Positions 25,796 to 35,720 of a DNA stretch of 64,000 nucleotides are shown one piece after another. The notes beneath the pieces are model-generated. The model saw only the letters and a program-made list of their open reading frames with translations. It was not told the DNA's origin and ran no database searches. Numbering within the stretch: the first letter of the stretch is position 1; every line of letters begins with the position of its first letter. Both the position numbers and the translations under genes were made by a program. Origin of the DNA: Streptomyces sp. Tue 6430 (GTDB taxonomy: Bacteria; Actinomycetota; Actinomycetes; Streptomycetales; Streptomycetaceae); NCBI GenBank assembly GCA_021568835.1, contig JAKGSH010000010.1:4774001-4838000 (forward strand), written 5' to 3'.

Positions 25796-27021
25796 TGAAC
25801 GACTCTTCCTGGGGCGCTCCGCCACGTGCCGGTTCACAGGCCGGGTACTGGGGGCCCAACGATCACGGGGCCGTCCCGCACGGACCCGTCCAGGGGGCTG
25901 CCACGGCGGGTCCCGCGTACGATGCGCCTGAGGCGCAGCAGACTCGCCCCATGCCCATCGTCCCCGACGTACCCGCTCATGGCGGAAACCAGGATGACGA
26001 CCGGGGGGCCGCTCGGCTGGGCGGCCCCTTGTTCCGAGACGAGACGTTCCGCGACGGGACGCCCCGCGGTGGCACGTTCCGTGACGAGACGCCCCCGCCG
26101 GGGACGTTCCGTGACGAGACCCCGTCGGCGCTGCCCCCTGCGGTGGTGCCGCAGAATCCGGAGCCCATGCCCGACGCACCACAGCCGGCACCCGTCCCGC
26201 AGAAGAAGAGCGCGGGCCGGGACCTGACTGCGGCCATAGGCGTCGGCGTCGGGCTCGGTGCGGTGATCGTCGCGTCGCTGTTCGTCGTCAAGGCCGTGTT
26301 CGTCGGCGTGGTCGCCGTCGCCGTGGTCGTCGGCCTGTGGGAACTGACCAGCCGGCTCCAGGAGCGCAAGGGCATCAAGGCGCCGCTGGTGCCGCTCGCG
26401 GTCGGCGGCGCCGCCATGGTCGTCGCCGGGTACGTCCGGGGCGCCGAGGGCGCCTGGGTCGCCATGGCCCTGACGGCGCTGGCGGTCCTGGTCTGGCGGA
26501 TGACGGAACCGCCGGAGGGCTACCTCAGGGACGTCACGGCCGGTGTCTTCGCGGCCTTCTACGTCCCGTTCCTGGCCACGTTCGTCGCCATGATGCTCAC
26601 CGCGGACGACGGGGCGCGCCGCGTTCTGACGTTCCTGCTCCTGACCGTCGTCAGCGACACCGGGGCCTACGCCGTCGGCTGGCGCTTCGGCAAGCGCAAG
26701 CTCGCTCCGCGCATCAGCCCCGGCAAGACCCGCGAGGGCCTGCTCGGCGCGGTGGCGTTCGCCATGGTCGCGGGCGCGCTGTGCATGCAGTTCCTGATCG
26801 AGGACGGCGCCTGGTGGCAGGGGCTGCTGCTCGGCCTGGCGGTCGCGGCCAGCGCGACGCTCGGCGACCTCGGTGAGTCCATGATCAAGCGGGACCTCGG
26901 CATCAAGGACATGGGCACCCTGCTCCCCGGCCACGGCGGCATCATGGACCGCCTGGACTCCCTGCTGCCCACCGCCCCGGTGGTGTGGCTGCTGCTGGTG
27001 CTGTTCGTCGGTTCCGGCTGA
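25795..27021 (+). CDS. cdsA: Phosphatidate cytidylyltransferase CdsA
   Basis: Integral membrane enzyme making CDP-diacylglycerol from CTP and phosphatidic acid for all phospholipids. Of its 408 residues, the first ~140 form a Pro-rich cytosolic extension with a repeated motif (FRDET at 80-84, FRDGT at 85-89, FRDET at 95-99 and 105-109). About eight membrane helices follow. The CDS signature near the C-terminus, SMIKRDLGIKDMGTLLPGHG then GIMDRLDS, is complete. The start ATG 25795 overlaps the frr stop. The extension is common in Streptomyces CdsA but its repeats are variable. Confidence 0.97.
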   Translation: MNDSSWGAPPRAGSQAGYWGPNDHGAVPHGPVQGAATAGPAYDAPEAQQTRPMPIVPDVPAHGGNQDDDRGAARLGGPLFRDETFRDGTPRGGTFRDETPPPGTFRDETPSALPPAVVPQNPEPMPDAPQPAPVPQKKSAGRDLTAAIGVGVGLGAVIVASLFVVKAVFVGVVAVAVVVGLWELTSRLQERKGIKAPLVPLAVGGAAMVVAGYVRGAEGAWVAMALTALAVLVWRMTEPPEGYLRDVTAGVFAAFYVPFLATFVAMMLTADDGARRVLTFLLLTVVSDTGAYAVGWRFGKRKLAPRISPGKTREGLLGAVAFAMVAGALCMQFLIEDGAWWQGLLLGLAVAASATLGDLGESMIKRDLGIKDMGTLLPGHGGIMDRLDSLLPTAPVVWLLLVLFVGSG

Positions 27022-27041
27022 GCGACATTCCGCTCCGCGCC

Positions 27042-27082
27042 CGCGACGAGCCCCCGTCCTGCGAGGACGGGGGCTCGTCGCG
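27042..27082 (+). terminator. Very strong hairpin terminator after cdsA
   Basis: A perfect 19-bp stem (27042-27060 with 27064-27082; left arm CGCGACGAGCCCCCGTCCT) closed by the three-base loop GCG, 20 bases past the cdsA stop. It abuts a tandem repeat on its 3' side. Confidence 0.85.
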
Positions 27083-27142
27083 TGGACCGGCCGGTGGACC
27101 GGCCGGTGGACCGGCCGGTGGACCGGCCGGTGGACCGGCCGG
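27083..27142 (+). repeat. Five perfect tandem copies of a 12-bp unit
   Basis: TGGACCGGCCGG is repeated five times without change from 27083 to 27142, then a sixth degenerate copy (TGGGCCGGCCGC). It lies in the noncoding gap between cdsA and the Nudix remnant and starts exactly where the cdsA terminator stem ends. Each unit contains CCGGCCGG, itself palindromic. This kind of array varies in copy number between strains. Confidence 0.95.
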
Positions 27143-27387
27143 TGGGCCGGCCGCCGGGCCTCCCCGCACGAGGCGGGCGGGACGCGCGGAGGACGGCGGC
27201 CACCGCACTGACCTGCCGTGCCGGTGGTGCATGGCAGCCCTCACGCGGAACGGGTGGCGCGGACCGAAGCCGTACCGCGGCGGACGGCACCGCACCAGGG
27301 CGTACGCCGGGTGGCGCGCCGCCGTGATCACCGGGCTGTTCCGAGCCGACCGGGGCATCCGCGTGGATCTGCGACCCTGGAAAGGTC

Positions 27388-27786
27388 ATGTCCGTACCCA
27401 CGTGCAAGGACCGCTGGGACATCCTCGGAGGCCGCGTCGAGACCGGCGAGTCGCCTCTTCGTGCTGCTGTGCGCGAGGTCCGCGAGGAGCTGGGGATCAC
27501 CCCGCCCGTCGGACGTCTCCTCGCGGTCGACCGGGCCCCGAACGAGGCCGAGGGGGACGAGGCGCTGTACCTCTTCGACGGCGGCCGTCCCGGCGGAGAG
27601 CGGTCGGCCGGCCTCGCGCTCCGGGCCGACGAACTGGAGAGCTTCGAGTTCCCCGCTCCGGAGCAGATCGCCGAGCGCACCGTCCCGCGACCGGCACGAC
27701 GCACCCTCGCGGCGGCCGAGGCCCGGGACGAGGCGGCCCCGGTGCACCTGGAGCACGGCCAGAGGCCCGGGAGCCGAGCCGCATGA
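27388..27786 (+). CDS. Nudix hydrolase, N-terminally truncated or broken
   Basis: From ATG 27388 the 132-residue frame has a complete Nudix box (GGRVETGESPLRAAVREVRE then ELGI) and a following LALRADELESFEFPAPEQI segment like Streptomyces Nudix proteins. The usual first two strands before WDILGG are missing. The start residues MSVPTCKD look like the tail of a VLLVxPTYKD strand. In another frame just upstream (about 27310-27360) RAAVITGLFRADRGIRV resembles the missing first strand. So this is either a frameshifted gene or a decayed one. No good ribosome-binding site is seen. Activity is doubtful. Confidence 0.55.
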   Translation: MSVPTCKDRWDILGGRVETGESPLRAAVREVREELGITPPVGRLLAVDRAPNEAEGDEALYLFDGGRPGGERSAGLALRADELESFEFPAPEQIAERTVPRPARRTLAAAEARDEAAPVHLEHGQRPGSRAA

Positions 27787-28025
27787 GCCGCATGAGCCGT
27801 GAGGAAGCCGTCCGTCTCGTGCAGCGAATCATGGACGCCGCCATCAGTTCGAGCATGTCCACTCGCACCCCTCCGGAGCGATCATCACCACCCCGGGGTG
27901 CGCGCCCCGGGCCGTCCCCGGGCCGTCCGAGGACGGCCGGTACTGGCAGTCGGCGCCCGTGGGTGACCACCCCCACCCCGCTCCGGCCCGGGGCCCCGCG
28001 GATGATCTGCCACACTGGAAGGGTT

Positions 28026-29131
28026 ATGCCTGCACCCGGAGAACTCACTTTCGTCGCCCCCCGCGGAGCCAAGAAGCCGCCGCGGCATCTTGCCGACCTC
28101 TCGCCCGCCGAGCGGAAGGAGGCGGTGGCGGGGATCGGGGAGAAGCCGTTTCGTGCGAAGCAGCTGTCCCAGCACTACTTCGCGCGGTTCGCGCACGACC
28201 CGGCCGAGTGGACGGACATCCCCGCCGGGGCCCGCGAGAAGCTGCGTGAGGCGCTGCTGCCCGAGCTGATGACGGTCGTCCGGCACCTGTCCACGGACCA
28301 GGGGACCACCCGCAAGACGCTCTGGCGGCTGTTCGACGGCACGCTCGTGGAGTCGGTGCTGATGCGGTACCCGGACCGGGTCACCATGTGCATCAGTTCG
28401 CAGGCCGGCTGCGGGATGAACTGTCCCTTCTGCGCGACCGGGCAGGCCGGGCTGGACCGGAACCTGTCCACCGCCGAGATCGTCCACCAGATCGTGGACG
28501 GGATGCGGGCGCTGCGCGACGGGGAGGTCCCCGGGGGCCGGCCCGGCTGTCCAACATCGTGTTCATGGGCATGGGCGAGCCGCTCGCCAACTACAAGCGG
28601 GTCGTCGGCGCGATCCGTGCGCTCACCGACCCCGCGCCCGACGGGCTGGGGCTCTCGCAGCGCGGGATCACCGTGTCGACGGTCGGGCTGGTGCCGGCCA
28701 TCAACCGGTTCTCCGACGAGGGCTTCAAGTGCCGGCTCGCGATCTCCCTGCACGCCCCCGACGACGAGCTGCGCGACACCCTCGTCCCCGTGAACACGCG
28801 GTGGAAGGTGCGCGAGGTGCTCGACGCCGGGTTCGAGTACGCGGAGAAGTCCGGGCGCCGTCTGTCCATCGAGTACGCGCTGATCCGCGACATCAACGAC
28901 CAGGCCTGGCGGGGTGACCGGCTCGGACGCATGCTCAAGGGCCGGCCCGTGCACGTGAACCTGATCCCGCTGAACCCGACGCCGGGCTCCAAGTGGACCG
29001 CCTCCCGGCCCGAGGACGAGAAGGCGTTCGTCGAGGCCATCGCGGCGCACGGGGTGCCCGTCACCGTCCGGGACACCCGTGGTCAGGAGATCGACGGGGC
29101 GTGTGGTCAGCTCGCCGCCACCGAGCGGTAG
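28026..29131 (+). CDS. rlmN: 23S rRNA A2503 / tRNA A37 methyltransferase RlmN (frameshifted)
   Basis: Radical-SAM enzyme that adds a C2 methyl group to adenosine in 23S rRNA and some tRNAs. ATG 28026 gives MPAPGELTFVAPRGAKKPPR. The iron-sulfur cluster motif C-x3-C-x2-C is CGMNCPFC (C129, C133, C136). The frame breaks at the G5 run 28533-28537. With one base added it reads VPGGPARLSNIVFMGMGEPL and continues through the conserved C-terminal half (VNTRWKVREVLDAG; ending GACGQLAATER), including the second catalytic Cys region. Repaired length is 368 residues, normal for the family. It stands upstream of the TPP riboswitch. Confidence 0.94.
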
Positions 29132-29193
29132 TCTGGCCGACGTCGGCACCGTCATGTTTTCGGACAGTGCGACGAACCAGACATCTTCATATT

Positions 29194-29284
29194 CCGACAG
29201 GGGAGCGCCACAGCGCTGAGAGTGCGGCAACCGGGCCGCAGACCCTCTGAACCTCGCCCAGGTCATTCTGGGTAGGAAGTTCGG
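29194..29284 (+). promoter_or_regulatory. TPP riboswitch (THI element)
   Basis: The segment matches the conserved TPP aptamer. CCGA (29194-29197) pairs with TCGG (29281-29284) as P1. The conserved motif GCTGAGAG is at 29215-29222, ACCCTCTGAACCT at 29242-29254, and a pyrophosphate-helix loop around CTGGGTAGGAAG follows. Downstream, CCTGG (29352-29356) can pair with CCAGG (29363-29367), which covers part of the AGGAGG ribosome-binding site (29365-29370) of the next gene. Thiamine pyrophosphate would therefore lower translation of the transporter operon. Confidence 0.95.
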
Positions 29285-29377
29285 TCATCACTCGAGCTGT
29301 TGCGCCCTGTCCGGGATCCCCTCGCGGGTCCCGGGCGGGGCCGCGTCTCTTCCTGGTCACCTCCAGGAGGAATACCC

Positions 29378-30466
29378 GTGCACACAACGCACACCAGGAC
29401 ACTCGTGGCCGCGGCCGTCGGCCTCGGCCTCGTCACGCTGTCCGCCTGCGGATCGTCGGACGACGGCGGATCCGCGCAGGGCGGGAGCAAGACCGTCACC
29501 CTCGTCAGCCACGACTCGTGGGCCGTCTCCAAGAGCGTGCTCGCCGACTTCGAGAAGCGGTCCGGCTACCGGGTGAAGGTCCTCAAGGACGGCGACGCCG
29601 GGCAGGCCGTCAACAAGGCGATCCTCACCAAGGACAACCCCCAGGGCGACGTCTTCTTCGGCGTCGACAACACCCTGCTCTCCCGCGCGCTCGACAACGG
29701 CCTCTTCCAGCCGTACGAGGCGCAGGGGCTCGACCAGGTCGACGGCCGGTACCGGCTGGACGCGGGCAAGCACCGGGTCACGCCCGTCGACCACGGCGAC
29801 GTCTGCGTCAACTACGACAAGAAGTACTTCGCCGACCACAAGCTGGCGCCGCCCGTCACCTTCGACGACCTGGCGAAGCCGGCGTACAAGAACCTCCTCG
29901 TCACCGAGAACGCCTCCACCTCCTCGCCCGGCCTCGGATTCCTGCTGGGCACCGCGGCGAAGTACGGCGACGAGGGCTGGCAAGGCTACTGGAAGAAGCT
30001 CAAGGCCAACGGCGTGAAGGTGGTCGACGGCTGGGAGCAGGCCTACAACGAGGAGTTCTCCGGGTCGGCCGGCGGCAGGAAGGCCGGCGCGGACCGGCCC
30101 CTCGTCGTCTCCTACGCCTCCTCGCCGCCCGCCGAGGTGATCTACGGCGACCCGAAGCCGGCGACCGCGCCGACCGGCGTCGCGACCGGCACCTGCTTCC
30201 GGCAGGTCGAGTTCGCCGGACTGCTGGACAACGCGAAGAACAGCGAGGGCGGCAAGGCGCTGATCGACTTCCTGATCTCGAAGGAGTTCCAGGAGGACAT
30301 GCCGCTCAACATGTTCGTCTACCCGGTGGTGAAGGGCGCCGCCGTGCCCGCCGAGTTCACCGCGTACGGTCCCGCCGCCGCGGCTCCCGAGACGATGGAC
30401 CCGGCGAAGATCGCCGCGGACCGCGACCAGTGGGTCAAGTCGTGGACCTCGCTCGTACTGAAGTAG
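29378..30466 (+). CDS. thiB: Thiamine ABC transporter substrate-binding lipoprotein
   Basis: Extracellular binding protein for thiamine or its phosphates. GTG 29378 follows AGGAGG by 7 bases. The 362-residue product has a lipoprotein signal peptide ending in the lipobox LSAC and a typical ABC solute-binding fold (SHDSWAVSKSVLADFEKRSG; GVDNTLLSRALDNGLFQPYE). The TPP riboswitch directly upstream and the permease and ATPase downstream support thiamine as the substrate. The longer in-frame start is rejected because it lies before the ribosome-binding site. It overlaps thiP by 25 bases. Confidence 0.93.
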   Translation: MHTTHTRTLVAAAVGLGLVTLSACGSSDDGGSAQGGSKTVTLVSHDSWAVSKSVLADFEKRSGYRVKVLKDGDAGQAVNKAILTKDNPQGDVFFGVDNTLLSRALDNGLFQPYEAQGLDQVDGRYRLDAGKHRVTPVDHGDVCVNYDKKYFADHKLAPPVTFDDLAKPAYKNLLVTENASTSSPGLGFLLGTAAKYGDEGWQGYWKKLKANGVKVVDGWEQAYNEEFSGSAGGRKAGADRPLVVSYASSPPAEVIYGDPKPATAPTGVATGTCFRQVEFAGLLDNAKNSEGGKALIDFLISKEFQEDMPLNMFVYPVVKGAAVPAEFTAYGPAAAAPETMDPAKIAADRDQWVKSWTSLVLK

Positions 30467-32159
30467 ACCGGCGGGCGGCCGGCCGCCGCCGGCGCACCGG
30501 GGGCGCGGCGCGGCTCGGGCTGATGGCCCTGCCCGTCGCGTTCTTCGGGCTGTTCTTCGCCTACCCGGTCGCCGCGATCACCGCACGGGGACTGCACTCC
30601 GGCGACGGCTGGCACTTCGGACGCCTGCTCGACGTGCTCGGGCAGCCCGACATCCGGCACGTCCTGTGGTTCACCACCTGGCAGGCGCTCGCCTCCACCG
30701 TGCTGACCCTGCTGATCGCGCTGCCCGCCGCCTACGTCTTCGCCCGGTTCTCCTTCCCCGGCAAGCAGGTCCTGCGGGCCGTCGTGACCGTCCCGTTCGT
30801 CCTGCCGACCGTCGTCGTCGGCACGGCGTTCCTGGCGCTGGTCGGGCGCGGCGGCCTCCTCGACGACCTGTGGGGCGTACGGCTGGACACCACCGTGTGG
30901 GCGATCCTGCTGGCTCACGTCTTCTTCAACTACGCCGTGGTCGTGCGGACGGTCGGCGGGCTGTGGGCGCAGCTCGACCCGCGGCAGGAGGAGGCCGCGC
31001 GCGTGCTGGGCGCCTCGCCGCTGCGGGCCTGGCGGCAGGTCACCCTGCCGGCCCTCGCACCGGCCGTGGCCGCCGCCGCGCTCATGGTGTTCCTCTTCAC
31101 CTTCACCTCCTTCGGCGTGGTCCAGATCCTCGGCGGGCCGACGTTCTCCACGCTGGAGGTCGAGATCTACCGGCAGACCTCGGAGATCTTCGACCTGTCG
31201 ACGGCCGCCGTCCTCACGATCGTCCAGTTCGCCGCCGTCGGCGCGATCCTCGCCGTGCACGCCTGGACCGTACGGCGGCGGGAGAGCGCGCTGCGGCTCG
31301 TGGACGCGGCGGGGACGGCGCGGCGACCGCGCGGGGCGGGGCAGTGGGCGCTGCTGGCCGGGGTGCTCGGCACGGTCGCGCTGCTGCTCGTGCTGCCGCC
31401 GGCCGTGCTGGTGCAGCGCTCCCTCGACGCCCCCGACTTCGCCTACTACCGCGCGCTGGCCGGCGACGACGGCAACGTGTTCCTGGTGCCGCCGATCGAG
31501 GCGGTCGGGAACTCGCTGGAGTACGCCCTCGCCGCCACCGCGATCGCGGTGACGATCGGCGGTCTCGCGGCCGCGGCCCTGACCCGGCGGGACGCCGGAC
31601 GCCTGGTCCGCGGGTTCGACGCGCTGCTGATGCTGCCGCTGGGCGTCTCCGCGGTGACCGTCGGCTTCGGCTTCCTGATCGCGCTCGACGAGCCTCCGCT
31701 GGACCTGCGGGCCTCCTGGATCCTGGTACCGCTCGCGCAGGCGCTGGTCGGTGTGCCCTTCGTCGTGCGGACCATGCTGCCGGTGCTGAGGGCCGTGGAC
31801 GAGCGGCTGCGGGAGGCCGCGGCCGTGCTCGGGGCGTCACCGTGGCGGGTGTGGCGGGAGGTGGACCTGCCGATGGTGCGGCGAGCGCTGCTGGTCGCGG
31901 CCGGGTTCGCCTTCGCCGTGTCGCTGGGGGAGTTCGGCGCGACGGTGTTCATCGCGCGGCCCGACAACCCGACCCTGCCGGTCGCCGTGGCACGGCTGCT
32001 GGGGCGGGCCGGGGAGCTGAACTACGGCCAGGCCATGGCCCTGTCGACGATCCTGATGCTCGTGTGCGCGATCGCCCTGCTGGTGCTGGAGCGGCTGCTC
32101 CCCCAGTCTCGAACAGACTCGACCGGGGGTACCCCCGTCGACCGTACCGGGGAGTTCTG

Positions 32160-32160
<1 letters not shown>
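30442..32160 (+). CDS. thiP: Thiamine ABC transporter permease
   Basis: Inner membrane permease formed by two fused MetI-like halves, the ThiP arrangement. The 572-residue protein starts at GTG 30442 (VDLARTEVDRRAAGR) within the end of thiB; GTG 30430 is an alternative. About 12 membrane helices are visible. Each half has a coupling (EAA) loop: EEAARVLGASPLRAW in the first and REAAAVLGASPWRVW in the second. The stop overlaps the ATPase start (TGATG). Confidence 0.93.
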
Positions 32161-33175
<1,015 letters not shown>

Positions 33176-33200
33176 TCGTCCCGCCCGTACGGTGTGGGGC

Positions 33201-34007
33201 ATGAGTCTTCTCGCACATGACCGGTACTGCGACGAAATCGCCCACCAGGTCAAGCAGTTGAGGTCCGTCGTGACCTCCGGGGCCGATCTGTCGGCCACCG
33301 TGCCGACCTGCCCCGACTGGTCCCTGGAGCAGCTCGTCCGGCACACGGGCGGGGCCCTGCGCTGGGTGGAGCTGCTGGTGCGGACCCGGGCGCAGGAGAA
33401 CGTCCGGGACGAGCAGGTCCCCGCGCAGGGCGGTCCGCAGGCCCGGGCCGACCCGGCCGCGCTGGACGCCTGGCTCGCGGAGACCGGTGAGGGCGTCGTC
33501 GCCGCGCTGCGGGAGGCCGGGCCCGACACCAGGGTGTGGGGCTGGGCGGGGGAGGGCGACACCCGGTTCTGGGCCCGCCGGATGACCCACGAGATCACCG
33601 TGCACCGCGCCGACGCCGCGCTCACCGCCGGGCTGCCCTACGAGGTGGCGCCGGAGGTCGCCGCCGACGCGCTGGACGAGCGGCTGTACCTCGTGGAGTG
33701 GGTGCAGCGGAACCTGCCGCACCGGGCGTCCGCCGGGCTGCGCGCCGCGGAACACCGGGGCCGCAGCATCCGTCTGCACGCCACCGACGCGCCTGCGGGG
33801 CTGGACGCCGAGTGGTGGGTGGAGCTGACCGAAGGCGGGATCGTCTGGCGACGGGGCCGTGAGAAGGCGTCCGTGACGCTGCGCGGCCCGCTCACCTCGG
33901 TCCTGCTCGCCTTCTACCGCAGACTGCCCCTGGACGCACCGGAGCTGGAGGTCCTCGGCGACCGTGGGCTGCTGGAGTTCTGGCTGGAGAAGACGACCTT
34001 CGGCTGA
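33201..34007 (+). CDS. Maleylpyruvate isomerase family mycothiol-dependent enzyme
   Basis: A 268-residue protein of the DinB/MDMPI superfamily, starting at ATG 33201 (MSLLAHDRYCDEIAHQVKQL). The N-terminal domain has VPTCPDWSLEQLVRHTGGAL and MTHEITVHRADA. The second holds the His/Glu/His set expected to bind a metal. Members use mycothiol, the Actinobacterial thiol, in isomerase or detoxification reactions; the substrate here is unknown. TACGGT at 33188-33193 is a good -10 for a leaderless transcript, so it need not belong to the thiamine operon. A bidirectional hairpin follows. Confidence 0.9.
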   Translation: MSLLAHDRYCDEIAHQVKQLRSVVTSGADLSATVPTCPDWSLEQLVRHTGGALRWVELLVRTRAQENVRDEQVPAQGGPQARADPAALDAWLAETGEGVVAALREAGPDTRVWGWAGEGDTRFWARRMTHEITVHRADAALTAGLPYEVAPEVAADALDERLYLVEWVQRNLPHRASAGLRAAEHRGRSIRLHATDAPAGLDAEWWVELTEGGIVWRRGREKASVTLRGPLTSVLLAFYRRLPLDAPELEVLGDRGLLEFWLEKTTFG

Positions 34008-34013
34008 ACCGGC

Positions 34014-34063
34014 GAGCGTCCCGCTCCGCCGCGGTCGTCGGAGCGGGGCGGAGCGGGACGCTC
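34014..34063. terminator. Bidirectional hairpin terminator
   Basis: GAGCGTCCCGCTCCGCC (34014-34030) is perfectly complementary to 34047-34063 over a 16-base loop, in the gap between two convergent genes. The 17-bp stem can end transcription from both sides. Confidence 0.85.
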
Positions 34064-34069
34064 GGGTGG

Positions 34070-34821
34070 TCAGCGGTTGCCGGTTCCCTTGCGGCGCATG
34101 CCGAGGAAGACCGCGACGCCGCCGACGAGGACCAGGACGGCCGCGACGCCGGCGATCAGGCCGGTGCGGGAACTGGCGCCGGTCTCGGCGAGGTTGGACT
34201 CCTGGGCGGCGGGCGACGGGGCGTTGCTCGCGGTGTCGGCGGGCACGGTGCCGTCGCTCGCGGAGGCCGACGGGGCCGAGGGGGTCGACGGGCCGGGGTC
34301 GCCGACGTCGCCGGGGGTGAGGCGGTGTCGGAGGAGGGCGTCGACGAGGCCGAAGGGGTCGACGGCGTGGTGGGGGCGCTGGGCGTGCCGGGCGTGCTGG
34401 GTGTGGCGTCCGCCTGGCAGGCCTTGGCCGGGGTGGTCAGGTTCTGATCGATGTCGGCTTCGAACTTGCCGATCTTGATGTGGATCCGGTACTCGGCGTC
34501 CGGCTCCCACTGCTCGGCGAAGACGGCGGTGGCGCCCTCGGCCGAGTCCTTGACCCGCGTGGGCTTGCCGACCCGCTTCAGGTCGGCGTTGTTGTTCTGG
34601 AGGAAGACGCTGACGACCGCGGGGGTGTCCGTCACCTCCGTGCCGGTAACGGTGATGACGCCCTTCGAGCCGTCGCAGGAGGCCGCCGCGGAGAACTGAT
34701 CGATGCTGACGGGGTCGGTGGCCAGCGCGGAGCCGGAGGCGCCGAGGACAAGGGCGGCCGAGGCGGCGACGAGAGCGGACATGCGCACCGAACGGGCGGC
34801 GGTACGGAGGGATGGGGACAC
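34070..34821 (-). CDS. Sortase-anchored surface protein with LAETG motif (frameshifted)
   Basis: Exported cell-surface protein. GTG 34821 (VSPSLRTAARSVRMSALV) has AAAGGAC upstream and begins a signal peptide cut near SALA. A globular domain follows (ASCDGSKGVITVTGTEV to about residue 135), then a Thr/Pro/Ser-rich stalk. The frame breaks at the C5 run on this strand (34313-34317). One base restores ASPPGDVGDPGPSTPSAPSA and the C-terminus: LAETG sortase signal, hydrophobic helix (GLIAGVAAVLVLVGGVAVF) and basic tail. LAxTG is the motif cut by class E sortases in Streptomyces. The repaired length is about 250 residues. A consensus promoter lies 90 bases upstream. Function unknown; it looks like a stalked surface display protein. 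Confidence 0.88.
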
Positions 34822-34914
34822 GTTTGTCCTTTACGTGATGTGCAACTGCGGGGAGCGGAGGGGGAGATGCCGCCCTCGATGCGGCGGCGACAGCCTCCCC
34901 GGGAGTCCCACAGG

Positions 34915-34942
34915 TCTATAAGCGTTCCATAAGAAGTGTCAA
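34915..34942 (-). promoter_or_regulatory. Consensus-type promoter for the LAETG surface protein
   Basis: Read on the minus strand, TTGACA (34942-34937), a 16-base spacer and TATAGA (34920-34915) form a near-consensus housekeeping promoter. A leader of about 85 bases precedes the GTG at 34821. The rest of the 302-base gap (34943-35123) holds a hairpin at 35065-35096 and no gene. Confidence 0.75.
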
Positions 34943-35064
34943 TGCGTGGACGGTTCCGGACCCTTGGCTTTGCCCGATCGTCAACCGCCTGGATGTTTCG
35001 GCGCGTCGCCTCGCACCGTGGCCCGTGGTGGTCGGCCGTCGTGCCGTCGTGCCGTCGTACGGCT

Positions 35065-35096
35065 GGGCGGGTGCCGTGTGCCGTGTGCACCCGCCC
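35065..35096 (-). terminator. Hairpin after the VOC gene
   Basis: GGGCGGGTGC (35065-35074) pairs with GCACCCGCCC (35087-35096) over a 12-base loop, about 28 bases past the stop of the minus-strand VOC gene. Confidence 0.6.
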
Positions 35097-35123
35097 GTGC
35101 CGGGCGTGCCCCGTCGGGGCGGA

Positions 35124-35543
35124 TCAGCCCTGGACCGCCGACGGGTCCATCCAGACGACCTCCCAGGTGTGGCCGTCGAGGTCGTCGAAGGAACGGCCGT
35201 ACATGAAGCCGAGGTCCTGCGTCTCGTTGGCCGGCGAACCGCCCACCGCCAGGGCGCGGTCGACCAGTTCGTCCACCTTCTCGCGGCTCTCGGCGCTCAG
35301 CGCGATCATGACCTGGCTGGTCCTGGTGGCGTCCGCGATCTCCTTCTTGGTGAAGGTCGAGTAGAACGGCTTGGTGAGCAGCATCGCGATGATGGTGTCG
35401 CTGATCACCACGGAGGCCGCGTCCTCGTTGCTGAACTGCGGGTTGATCGAGTAGCCCAGGTCCGTGAAGAACTTCCTGGAGGCGTCCAGGTCGTTCACGG
35501 GCAGGTTGACGAAGACCATCTGCTGGTAGGCGGGGGTGCTCAT
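35124..35543 (-). CDS. VOC superfamily (glyoxalase/bleomycin resistance fold) protein
   Basis: A 139-residue single-copy beta-alpha-beta-beta-beta protein starting at ATG 35543 (MSTPAYQQMVFVNLPVNDLD). Typical strands are FVNLPVNDLDASRKFFTDLG and GFMYGRSFDDLDGHTWEVVW, the latter supplying the usual His and Glu metal ligands. The longer upstream frame encodes a His/Arg repeat and is not part of the fold. Such proteins range from metal enzymes to drug-binding proteins; no substrate can be given. It is a lone gene. Confidence 0.9.
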   Translation of the reverse strand: MSTPAYQQMVFVNLPVNDLDASRKFFTDLGYSINPQFSNEDAASVVISDTIIAMLLTKPFYSTFTKKEIADATRTSQVMIALSAESREKVDELVDRALAVGGSPANETQDLGFMYGRSFDDLDGHTWEVVWMDPSAVQG

Positions 35544-35720
35544 CGGGGTGTCTCCCATCGGGTCGTGCCGCTCGTGCCGCTTGCGGTGCTCGTGCCGCTC
35601 GCGTGCGGTGTCGTGCGTGTTCTTCCGGTGGGTCAGACCCGGGGGCCGCGCGGAAGTCATCGGTGGCCGGAGGTTTTTCTCGTGCGGATCACCGGACGGA
35701 TCCGCACGCCCCAGGGCGGC

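Noticed and set aside
27783..27850. A small ORF reading SREEAVRLVQRIMDA, like the start of a small immunity-type protein seen in Streptomyces
   Set aside because: Only about 16 residues fit before the frame turns to low-complexity sequence and runs into rlmN; too little to call a gene or relic.
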